7,947 bases of DNA from Anaerolineae bacterium. Lineage in GTDB: Bacteria; Chloroflexota; Anaerolineae; Aggregatilineales; UBA2796. The position numbers were made by a program, and so were the translations under genes. Where the stretch lies: positions 1 through 7,947 of the forward strand of contig JADZBY010000074.1 of the NCBI GenBank assembly GCA_020851855.1. The letters are read 5' to 3'. This document shows, in pieces, positions 1 to 5,839 of this stretch. The stretch's first letter is position 1; each line of letters opens with the position of its first letter. A model generated the notes under the pieces. It was not told where the DNA came from. It did not search any database and saw only the letters and a program-made list of their open reading frames with translations.

Positions 1-825
1 CAGAGTCGCGTTCCATAGAGATGGCAAACGTAGGACCGTTTGCCCGCCAAATCGGGCGGCGAAAACGTCTGCTCTCGCGTCGAATTCGAGGGTGGCACTG
101 ACCAGATTCATGGGCGGCGAGCCTATGAATCTGGCGACGAACAGGTTGGCGGGGCGCTGGATGAGATCGTCGGCAGCGCCGACCTGCTGCAAGCGCCCTG
201 CGGCGATGACGCCGATACGGTCTCCACTGGCAAGCGCTTCAGTCTGGTCGTGGGTGACATATAGGGTCGGCTTGTGCTTCTCGCGGTGTACCATGACAAT
301 ATCGCGCCGCGCCTGCACGCGCAGTTTGGGATCGAGATTCGAGAGCGGTTCGTCGAACAGGTACAGGGATGCGTCTTTCGCCAGCGCCCGCGCGAGGGCA
401 ACGCGCTGCTGCTCACCGCCGGACAGATCGACGACGACACGCTCAAGCAGCGGAGTGATTCCCAGTTTGGCTGCCGCTGCTTTGACTCTCTCCTCAACGA
501 CTGCTTTGGGCATGTTCCGCGCTTCCAGCCCATAGGCGATATTCTCCCTGACATCCATGTGCGGGTACAGACCGTAATCCTGGAAAACCATACCGATGTT
601 ACGTTCGCGCGGCGGCAATTGCGTGATATTGCGTCCGTTCAGGATGATTTCACCGCTATCCGGCAACTCGATACCGCACAGAATGCGCAACAGCGTGCTT
701 TTGCCGCCGCCCGAGGGCCCCAAGACGACAAAGAACTCCCCCTCCGGCACGGTGAGGTTGATATCGTTCAGAACAGTGTTTCGCCCAAAGCTTTTGTAGA
801 GATTGCGGATTTCCAGGGAAGCCAT
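1..825 (-). CDS. MalK/UgpC-type sugar ABC transporter ATPase C (C-terminal end cut by window edge)
   Basis: Cytoplasmic ATP-hydrolysing subunit of a carbohydrate-type ABC importer. I translated it by hand from ATG at 825; 275 codons stay open to base 1, so the stop and most of the C-terminal regulatory domain lie outside the window. Visible motifs are Walker A GPSGGGKST (residues 36-44), Q-loop Gln82 in MVFQDYGLYPH, signature LSGGEQQR (134-141), Walker B LYLFDEP (154-160), D-loop SNLD and switch His192 in YVTHDQ. RPANLFVARFIG (224-235) is the typical end of the nucleotide-binding domain in this family. All catalytic residues are present, so it should be active. The start lies 22 nt after the YesL-like gene, with AAAGGA 9 nt upstream of ATG. 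Its motif positions match ATPase B exactly without gaps, suggesting duplication. It may serve this importer or another permease set further left. The family call is firm; the partner and substrate are unknown. Confidence 0.93.
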   Translation of the reverse strand, partial: MASLEIRNLYKSFGRNTVLNDINLTVPEGEFFVVLGPSGGGKSTLLRILCGIELPDSGEIILNGRNITQLPPRERNIGMVFQDYGLYPHMDVRENIAYGLEARNMPKAVVEERVKAAAAKLGITPLLERVVVDLSGGEQQRVALARALAKDASLYLFDEPLSNLDPKLRVQARRDIVMVHREKHKPTLYVTHDQTEALASGDRIGVIAAGRLQQVGAADDLIQRPANLFVARFIGSPPMNLVSATLEFDARADVFAARFGGQTVLRLPSLWNATL

Positions 826-847
826 ACAGGGAAGTCCTTTCAGCCCG

Positions 848-1534
848 TCAAGAGGTGGCTATTGTGACGGAGCGGTAGAACTCGGTTTGCAGAAGTATGA
901 TGAGCACGGGAACGATGAGGACCAGCCCGGCAATTGAGATGACGCCGAGCAGCGTGGCAATCAGGCACGCGCCGCCAAGCAAGAGCGTCTGGCCGGGCGA
1001 GCGCCAGAACAAACGCGCGGCGCGAGTCACAAGCTCGACGAGCGACCATTCGGGGTGCGCCGCCAGCGCGGGTCCCCAATAAAGCGAGAGGGTCGCCAGC
1101 AACAAGAACAGCAACCGCGCCAGCACGTCCAGGGCCAGCCACCCGCCTGTTGTCGCCGCGTTCATGAGCAGCGCCAGCCAGAAGAACAGGCTGTACAGCG
1201 GCATCAGCTTGAGCAGGCCATTCAGCGCATGACCCTTCGCACAGTCCGTGAGCTGATGCCGGTCGATAGGCTCGCCTGCGCACACCCGCGCCAACATGGC
1301 ATACATGGTCGCGGTGGCAGGCGGAATCGCGAGGACACTATAGAACGTGAGAATCACCCGCACGGCGTCAGGCGTGGGAAACGCCCACGCGATCAACAGC
1401 GGCACGCCCTGCAACGCCCACAGGAGATTCAGCGTGATCAATCGCTCCAACTGTTCACGGGCCAGGGCAAAGGTGCGCTCAAGTGCAGTGCGTTCCTCCT
1501 CGACGCAAACGCCGGAATCATCAAAGAACGGCAT
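848..1534 (-). CDS. YesL-like (DUF624-type) integral membrane protein
   Basis: A 228-aa polytopic membrane protein. Hydrophobic stretches lie at about residues 34-52, 58-83, 106-127, 132-152 and 184-216, giving five or six membrane spans, with a charged N-terminal helix (12-32) first. LERLITLNLLWALQGVP (29-45) and the small-residue PPATATMYAML (71-81) resemble the start of the YesL/DUF624 family. Those proteins sit next to sugar ABC transporter genes in many bacteria, and their biochemical role is not established. ATG at 1534 is preceded by GGGAG with a 5-nt spacer. The gene lies 15 nt after ATPase B and 22 nt before ATPase C, so it is probably co-transcribed with both. Its place between two ATPase genes, rather than beside the permeases, is unusual. 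It lacks an EAA loop, so it is not a normal permease subunit. It might be an accessory, assembly or regulatory membrane partner; that is inference. The family assignment rests on length, topology and local motifs only. Confidence 0.7.
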   Translation of the reverse strand: MPFFDDSGVCVEEERTALERTFALAREQLERLITLNLLWALQGVPLLIAWAFPTPDAVRVILTFYSVLAIPPATATMYAMLARVCAGEPIDRHQLTDCAKGHALNGLLKLMPLYSLFFWLALLMNAATTGGWLALDVLARLLFLLLATLSLYWGPALAAHPEWSLVELVTRAARLFWRSPGQTLLLGGACLIATLLGVISIAGLVLIVPVLIILLQTEFYRSVTIATS

Positions 1535-1549
1535 AGAATCTCCCTCTTC

Positions 1550-2671
1550 TCAACGCGAGAGCAGAGATGCGCCATGCTCCGCATCGAAAAAGTGCGCTTT
1601 CTCCAGATGTAGCGCCAGAGGTATTTCCTTCCCCAGATAACTCGCTGGCAGGCGGGTGCGAAAGGTCGCTGCGAAGTCCTGCGGTGTACCTTCGACGGTG
1701 CTTAGGTAGACCGTGCAGCCCGTCGATGACGGCTCGATGACGTTGACGATGCCTCGCGTCTGGTTATGCTCGGTGACCTCGAACGGAGCAAACTTCGGCA
1801 CATGGAAATCCTCCGGGCGCAGCCCCATCTTGACAGTCGAACCCATTCGATCTTGTAAGCCTGCCCGGATTTCGGGCGGGAGCAGCACCCGCAGACCCGC
1901 TGTGGCGGCATACAGCCCGTCACCGTGTGCCTGTAAGATGACATCGAACAGATTGATGCTCGGCGTGCCGATGAAGTAGGCGACGAACAGGTTGGCCGGG
2001 CGCTCGTATAACTCACCGCCCGTGCCGATCTGCTCGATCCGTCCATCGCGCATCACGGCGATGCGGTCGCCCATCGCCATCGCCTCCGATTGGTCGTGCG
2101 TGACGTAGATACTGGGCTTCTGCTTCTGGTTGTGGAGCGTTACAATGTCCTCGCGCGCCTGATGGCGTAGTTGCGCGTCGAGGTTGGACAGCGGCTCATC
2201 GTACAGGAATAAGTCAGCGTCGCGGACCATTGCCCGCGACAGGGCCACGCGCTGGCGCTCCCCGCCGCTGAGCTGACGCGGTTTGCGTTGGAGCAAGTGA
2301 TCGATGCGGAATCGCTCCGCCGCTGCCGGGACACGCTCGGCGATCAATGAGCGCGGTGCACCGCGTGAGCGCAGCCCATAGGCGATATTCTCATAGACGG
2401 TCAGATGCGGGAACACGGCATAATCCTGAAAGACCATCGCCACGTTGCGTTCTTTAGGCCGAATGTCGTTCACCCGCCGCGCGCCAAAGTAAATGTCGCC
2501 GCTGGTGGTGGGCTCCAGGCCCGCCAACATGCGCAGCGTGGTCGTCTTGCCGCAGCCCGACGGGCCGACCAGCACCAGGAACTCGTGTTTGCCCAACGAG
2601 AAGCTCACGTCGTTGACAGCGGTCTTTCCGACAAAACGTTTGGTCAAATGCGCAACCGTAATTGCTGCCAT
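1550..2671 (-). CDS. MalK/UgpC-type sugar ABC transporter ATPase B
   Basis: A full-length (373 aa) ATP-binding subunit of a carbohydrate importer, acting at the inner membrane face. It shows Walker A GPSGCGKTT (36-44), Q-loop Gln82 in MVFQDYAVFPH, signature LSGGERQR (134-141), Walker B LFLYDEP (154-160), D-loop SNLD (162-165) and switch His192. The C-terminal third is the MalK-style OB/TOBE regulatory domain: KMGLRPEDFHVP (281-292), a GIVNVIEPSSTG strand (307-318) and the usual ending around LHLEKAHFFDAEHG (355-368). The length is typical of the family. ATG at 2671 is 14 nt after ATPase A; the only good Shine-Dalgarno, GAGGA (2683-2687), overlaps the stop codon of A with an 11-nt spacer, so translation is probably coupled. 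It is colinear with ATPase C but less like ATPase A. It may pair with A as a heterodimer or form a homodimer. The transported substrate is not recognisable. Confidence 0.95.
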   Translation of the reverse strand: MAAITVAHLTKRFVGKTAVNDVSFSLGKHEFLVLVGPSGCGKTTTLRMLAGLEPTTSGDIYFGARRVNDIRPKERNVAMVFQDYAVFPHLTVYENIAYGLRSRGAPRSLIAERVPAAAERFRIDHLLQRKPRQLSGGERQRVALSRAMVRDADLFLYDEPLSNLDAQLRHQAREDIVTLHNQKQKPSIYVTHDQSEAMAMGDRIAVMRDGRIEQIGTGGELYERPANLFVAYFIGTPSINLFDVILQAHGDGLYAATAGLRVLLPPEIRAGLQDRMGSTVKMGLRPEDFHVPKFAPFEVTEHNQTRGIVNVIEPSSTGCTVYLSTVEGTPQDFAATFRTRLPASYLGKEIPLALHLEKAHFFDAEHGASLLSR

Positions 2672-2682
2672 TGTGACTTGCG

Positions 2683-2687
2683 TCCTC
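2683..2687 (-). promoter_or_regulatory. Ribosome binding site of ATPase B, overlapping the stop of ATPase A
   Basis: GAGGA on the minus strand shares bases with the TGA stop of ATPase A (2686-2688) and lies 11 nt before ATG at 2671, a long spacer. Ribosomes finishing A would uncover or occupy this site, which suggests coupled translation of A and B. Confidence 0.5.
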
Positions 2688-3813
2688 AGAATAGGTCGGG
2701 AACGCCAGGAAGGTGCAACGGCGTTTCCTCGTCAGGATAAAATACGTACACATGCTCCCAGTCGGGCTGGATGTACACCCGCGGCGCATCCGGGAAGTCG
2801 AGCGGCACGAGCGCATTGACGGACGCGCCCCCGATCTGGCCGTGCACATACGCGGCTCGCTCGGTGTACAGGCGCTCGATGTGCGACACGCTTATCGGCA
2901 GGCAGTTCGGCGTGGCCTCAAGCGCCACCTGCCATCCTTCGGGTCGAACGCCGATCCGCAGCCGCCCGGCAGGCAGCCCAACAGCCAGGTGGTCGGGTAG
3001 CGACCAGTGCTGACCATCGTGAACGTACAGCGCCGTGTCGGCGTGCTCTACGGACAGGACGCTGATCGGCGGCGTGCCAATGAGTGAGGCGACGAACAGA
3101 TTGGCGGGGGTATAGTATAGAGCGTCGAAGCTGTCGAACTGCTCTACCCGGCCACTGCGCATGACGACGATGCGGTCACCCATGAAGATCGCCTCCTGCT
3201 GATCGTGCGTCACGTACACGGTCGTGATGCCAAACCGGGTGAGCAGGCGTTTCATTTCCACCCGTGTTCGCTCCCGCAATTTGGCGTCCAGGTTGCTGAT
3301 CGGCTCATCCATCAGGAAGACGTTCGGATCACGCACGATGCAGCGGGCAATCCCGACGCGCTGGCGTTCTCCACCGGAAAGCGTACCGACCTGACGACTC
3401 AGCAGCAGATCGAAGCCGATTCCCATCATTTCGGCGGTTTCACGAAGGCGCTGCTGTTTCTCTTCTTCGGACTTCTTGCGCACCTCAAAATAGTAGCTGA
3501 GATTGCCCTGTCCCTCGCGGGCCGGATAGAGCGCGTAATCCTGGAAGATCATGCCGACGCCGCGCGCCTGTGGGGGAACGTGAGTGACATCGACGTTGTC
3601 ATACAGGATATGCCCACTATTCGGGAGTTCTAAACCGGCGATTACTTTCAGGAGTGTGCTCTTGCCGCAGCCGGACGGCCCCACGACACTGACGCACTCG
3701 CCCTCGTGAATCTCCAGGCTGATGTGATCCAGCGCGGGACGACTCGGCGCGCCACCGACGAGCGCTGTGGCCTCGTAAGCCCTAACCACGTTCTCCAGAG
3801 TGACCTTGCTCAT
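2686..3813 (-). CDS. MalK/UgpC-type sugar ABC transporter ATPase A (divergent)
   Basis: A full-length (375 aa) importer ATPase. Motifs: Walker A GPSGCGKST (45-53), Q-loop Gln91 in MIFQDYALYP, signature LSGGERQR (145-152), Walker B VFLMDEP (165-171), D-loop SNLD (173-176) and switch His203. A TOBE-like regulatory region follows from about 250, with RIGVRPEGWQV (286-296). Two parts differ from ATPases B and C. There is an extra stretch around residues 14-28, and after the Q-loop the usual PHxxVxENIAYGL is replaced by PAREGQGNLSYYFEVRKKSE. That helical region touches the permease coupling loop in this family, so A may dock differently. The start is ATG at 3813, whose ATGA overlaps the TGA of the MalG-like permease, a classic sign of translational coupling; AGGGG lies 5 nt upstream. 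A longer in-frame extension upstream exists but would run inside the permease gene. This is most probably the dedicated ATPase of this permease pair, alone or with B. Confidence 0.95.
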   Translation of the reverse strand: MSKVTLENVVRAYEATALVGGAPSRPALDHISLEIHEGECVSVVGPSGCGKSTLLKVIAGLELPNSGHILYDNVDVTHVPPQARGVGMIFQDYALYPAREGQGNLSYYFEVRKKSEEEKQQRLRETAEMMGIGFDLLLSRQVGTLSGGERQRVGIARCIVRDPNVFLMDEPISNLDAKLRERTRVEMKRLLTRFGITTVYVTHDQQEAIFMGDRIVVMRSGRVEQFDSFDALYYTPANLFVASLIGTPPISVLSVEHADTALYVHDGQHWSLPDHLAVGLPAGRLRIGVRPEGWQVALEATPNCLPISVSHIERLYTERAAYVHGQIGGASVNALVPLDFPDAPRVYIQPDWEHVYVFYPDEETPLHLPGVPDLF

Positions 3814-4823
3814 TTTAGCCCCTGGATGCGGACGCCCTTCAGAAGGTATTCGCGGACGACGATAAAGAACAGAAACACCGGAATTGCCTGCAGGAGGCCG
3901 AGCACCATCAGCCCATTCCACGACAGCCCCTGGCTGGCCAGACTGGCGACGTTGGCCGATTGGCCGAGCGCGGTCTGAGCGTTTGTTGTGCCTGCGTAGG
4001 TAAAGGCGTCCACCAGCCGCCGGATAGCGACGGTTAGGGGCGCGATCTTGCTGTCCTGGATGACCACCAGCGGCCACAGATAGCTATCCCAGATTGCGCT
4101 GAACTGGAAGTAGATGGTGACGGCAAAGACGGGCACGCTCATCGGCAGGACAATGCGACGGAAGATGTTGAATTCCGAGCCGCCGTCAACGCGCGCCGCG
4201 TTGATAATCGAGTCGGGGATGCTGTCGAAGAATCCTTTGAAGAGCAGGAAGTTGCCGGCGCTGAAGCCCGCCGGGATGATGACCGCGAAGAACGTGTTCC
4301 AGATGCGGATGCTGGGGAAAGCAGTGTCTGTTCCAGGGATGTCTGGAACGACGGGCAGCGGAAACGGAAAGTTGCGCGTCAGAAGGTACGACGGGATGAG
4401 CGTCACAATGCCAGGCAGCATGAGTGTGCCGATGAAGAAGATGAACAGAATGCGAGACGTGCGCCCCTTGATCAGCTTGCTGCACGCATAGGCCGCCATT
4501 GACGTCAGAGGAATGGAGAGCAGCAGGGTCCCCGCCGCCATGATGAACGAATTCAGGAAGTATTGTCCTAACGGCTGCGCGATGAGCGACTGCGCAGAAG
4601 CCGCCATCTCGAAGACCAACCGCCAGCCCGCGAGCGTCGGCTCTTTCGGCAGGAGCGTGGGCGGCATCGCCATCGCCTCGGCGGCAGGCTTGAACGAGGT
4701 GCTGATCATGATGAAGAACGGGATCAGATGCATGATCACGCCGCCGCACAGGATGAGCACCACCACCCACCAGGCGATCCGCAAACGCGGCTGGCTGCGT
4801 CCTACGACCGGGAAAAGGCTCAT
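3810..4823 (-). CDS. MalG-like sugar ABC transporter permease
   Basis: Inner-membrane channel subunit (337 aa) of a CUT1-type importer, paired with the MalF-like protein upstream. Membrane spans fall near residues 17-42, 90-115, 125-148, 176-198, 230-252 and 303-325. NSFIMAAGTLLLSIPLTSMA (91-110) is the normal start of the transport domain. The cytoplasmic coupling loop is NAARVDGGSEFNIFRRIVLP (208-227), where the usual Glu of the EAA motif is Asn. It is longer than typical MalG proteins (about 275-300 aa) because of two insertions: a Pro-rich segment at about 150-175 and a Gln/Ala/Ser-rich stretch at about 275-302 before the last span. Both are predicted outside or at the membrane edge. I chose ATG at 4823 because AGGAG (4832-4836) sits 8 nt upstream; the GTG two codons earlier would leave only 2 nt. 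It overlaps ATPase A by 4 nt. Confidence 0.93.
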   Translation of the reverse strand: MSLFPVVGRSQPRLRIAWWVVVLILCGGVIMHLIPFFIMISTSFKPAAEAMAMPPTLLPKEPTLAGWRLVFEMAASAQSLIAQPLGQYFLNSFIMAAGTLLLSIPLTSMAAYACSKLIKGRTSRILFIFFIGTLMLPGIVTLIPSYLLTRNFPFPLPVVPDIPGTDTAFPSIRIWNTFFAVIIPAGFSAGNFLLFKGFFDSIPDSIINAARVDGGSEFNIFRRIVLPMSVPVFAVTIYFQFSAIWDSYLWPLVVIQDSKIAPLTVAIRRLVDAFTYAGTTNAQTALGQSANVASLASQGLSWNGLMVLGLLQAIPVFLFFIVVREYLLKGVRIQGLK

Positions 4824-4831
4824 ATGCACTG

Positions 4832-4836
4832 CTCCT
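4832..4836 (-). promoter_or_regulatory. Ribosome binding site of the MalG-like permease gene
   Basis: AGGAG on the minus strand lies 8 nt before ATG at 4823 but only 2 nt before the in-frame GTG at 4829, so the ATG is the better start. Confidence 0.65.
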
Positions 4837-4851
4837 GTCGTATTGTTAACC

Positions 4852-5769
4852 TCAACTATCCGGGTCGGCCTTAAATACGGCGCGGTAAATCAGGACGATG
4901 ACCATGATGAGTGCAAACAACATGACGGCCAGCGCCGTAGCATCGCCATATCGAGCGTGGTTCAGGATGTCCATGATGTACATGACGACTGTGCGGCTGG
5001 CTCCGTTCGGCCCGCCGCGCGTCAACAGATCAGGAAAGGCGAACTCTTGCAGGGAGCCGATGATGGCGAATAGCAGCGTCATGGCGATGATCGGGCGCAG
5101 GCGCGGCAGCGAGATGGTCCAGATTTTGCGCCAGAAGCTCGCGCCTTCGATCTCGGCAGCTTCGTAGTACGAGCGGGGGATGCTCTGCAGGCCAGTCAAA
5201 TAATACAGGCCGGGACCGTACATCAGGACGCCGGGCAGCACCAGCCAGAGCAACACCCAGTTCTGGCTGCTAAGAAACGATTGCGGCGGCAGGCCTAATA
5301 CGGACGTGGCGATCCACTGAAAGACGCCAAACTGCTCGTTGTATAAGTACTGCCAGAACAGCGTGCTGGCGATGCCGCTCAGGGGCAGAAACCACAGGAG
5401 CATCATTACGCGCATGACGCGGGGCGGCATCTCCATCAGCAGGATGCTGACGAAAATCGGGATGGCAAAGGTGAGCAGGATGGACAGCCCTGCGTAAATC
5501 AGGGTGATGCGAAAAGCCATCGGTACCAGTGGGTCGAGGAGCAAGCGGTTGTAGTTGTTCAGCCCTTGAAAGGTCAGGTTGCCCCGGATGGGTGAGTCGG
5601 TCAGGCTCAGAAACAGGGCGACCACCATCGGATACCAGCCCCAGAAGAACTGGAATAGAAACGCGGGAATCACGAACAGCGCGATCTGCCAGCGGCGACG
5701 CCTGCTCACCTCGCGCGTGGCGGTCACAGCAGGGGCAAGGCTCTCAAGCCCTTCGACGTTTGCCGTCAT
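4852..5769 (-). CDS. MalF-like sugar ABC transporter permease
   Basis: Inner-membrane channel subunit (305 aa) of a CUT1-type importer. After a cytoplasmic N-terminus with a positive cluster SRRRR (22-26), six spans are visible near 28-55, 84-112, 120-141, 170-193, 226-247 and 276-298. The coupling loop EAAEIEGASFWRKIWTISLP (203-222) is a good EAA motif, and TRGGPNGASRTVVMYIMD (250-267) is the characteristic GGP segment of MalF-family permeases. The length matches the short (UgpA/LacF-like) form without the large MalF periplasmic domain. ATG at 5769 is supported by AAGGAG (5777-5782) with a 7-nt spacer; the reading frame continues upstream into the binding-protein gene, but that part has no relation to permeases and is rejected. 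It starts 70 nt after the binding-protein gene, behind a stem-loop, and 28 nt before the MalG-like gene. Confidence 0.95.
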   Translation of the reverse strand: MTANVEGLESLAPAVTATREVSRRRRWQIALFVIPAFLFQFFWGWYPMVVALFLSLTDSPIRGNLTFQGLNNYNRLLLDPLVPMAFRITLIYAGLSILLTFAIPIFVSILLMEMPPRVMRVMMLLWFLPLSGIASTLFWQYLYNEQFGVFQWIATSVLGLPPQSFLSSQNWVLLWLVLPGVLMYGPGLYYLTGLQSIPRSYYEAAEIEGASFWRKIWTISLPRLRPIIAMTLLFAIIGSLQEFAFPDLLTRGGPNGASRTVVMYIMDILNHARYGDATALAVMLFALIMVIVLIYRAVFKADPDS

Positions 5770-5776
5770 GGACGGT

Positions 5777-5782
5777 CTCCTT
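5777..5782 (-). promoter_or_regulatory. Ribosome binding site of the MalF-like permease gene
   Basis: AAGGAG on the minus strand lies 7 nt before ATG at 5769. It fixes the start of the permease within a reading frame that stays open several hundred bases further upstream. The six bases just before it can pair with the loop of the upstream stem-loop. Confidence 0.75.
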
Positions 5783-5793
5783 CGCGTGGACGA

Positions 5794-5828
5794 CTTCCCT
5801 CGACACCAACACGCGCTATCGAGGGAAG
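5794..5828 (-). promoter_or_regulatory. Perfect 10-bp stem-loop between binding-protein and permease genes
   Basis: In minus-strand RNA CUUCCCUCGA (5828-5819) pairs perfectly with UCGAGGGAAG (5803-5794) around a 15-nt loop. It starts 11 nt after the binding-protein stop and ends about 11 nt before the AAGGAG of the MalF-like gene. No U-run follows. In E. coli, a stem-loop (REP) between malE and malF stabilises the upstream binding-protein message so it is made in excess over the permeases; the position here suggests the same function by analogy. Confidence 0.7.
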
Positions 5829-5839
5829 AGGCGAACGGA

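Noticed and set aside
274..867. Plus-strand open frame opposite ATPase C
   Set aside because: The minus strand shows all ABC ATPase motifs in order; the plus frame has none and is a shadow.
1055..1612. Plus-strand open frame opposite the YesL-like gene
   Set aside because: Gln/Arg-rich low-complexity product, antisense to a coherent membrane protein with ribosome sites and operon spacing.
133..3105. Near-identical 18-bp segment GGCGACGAACAGGTTGGC at 133-150, 1979-1996 and (one mismatch) 3088-3105
   Set aside because: It encodes the conserved ANLFVA motif in all three ATPases, so it reflects protein conservation rather than a separate DNA repeat.
3814..4077. N-terminal extension of ATPase A
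   Set aside because: It lies inside the MalG-like permease gene in another frame; ATG at 3813 gives the ATGA overlap and a normal ATPase N-terminus.
5794..5828. Intrinsic terminator after the binding-protein gene
   Set aside because: The stem is good but is followed by GUCGUCC, not a U-tract, and the co-functional permease genes come next.
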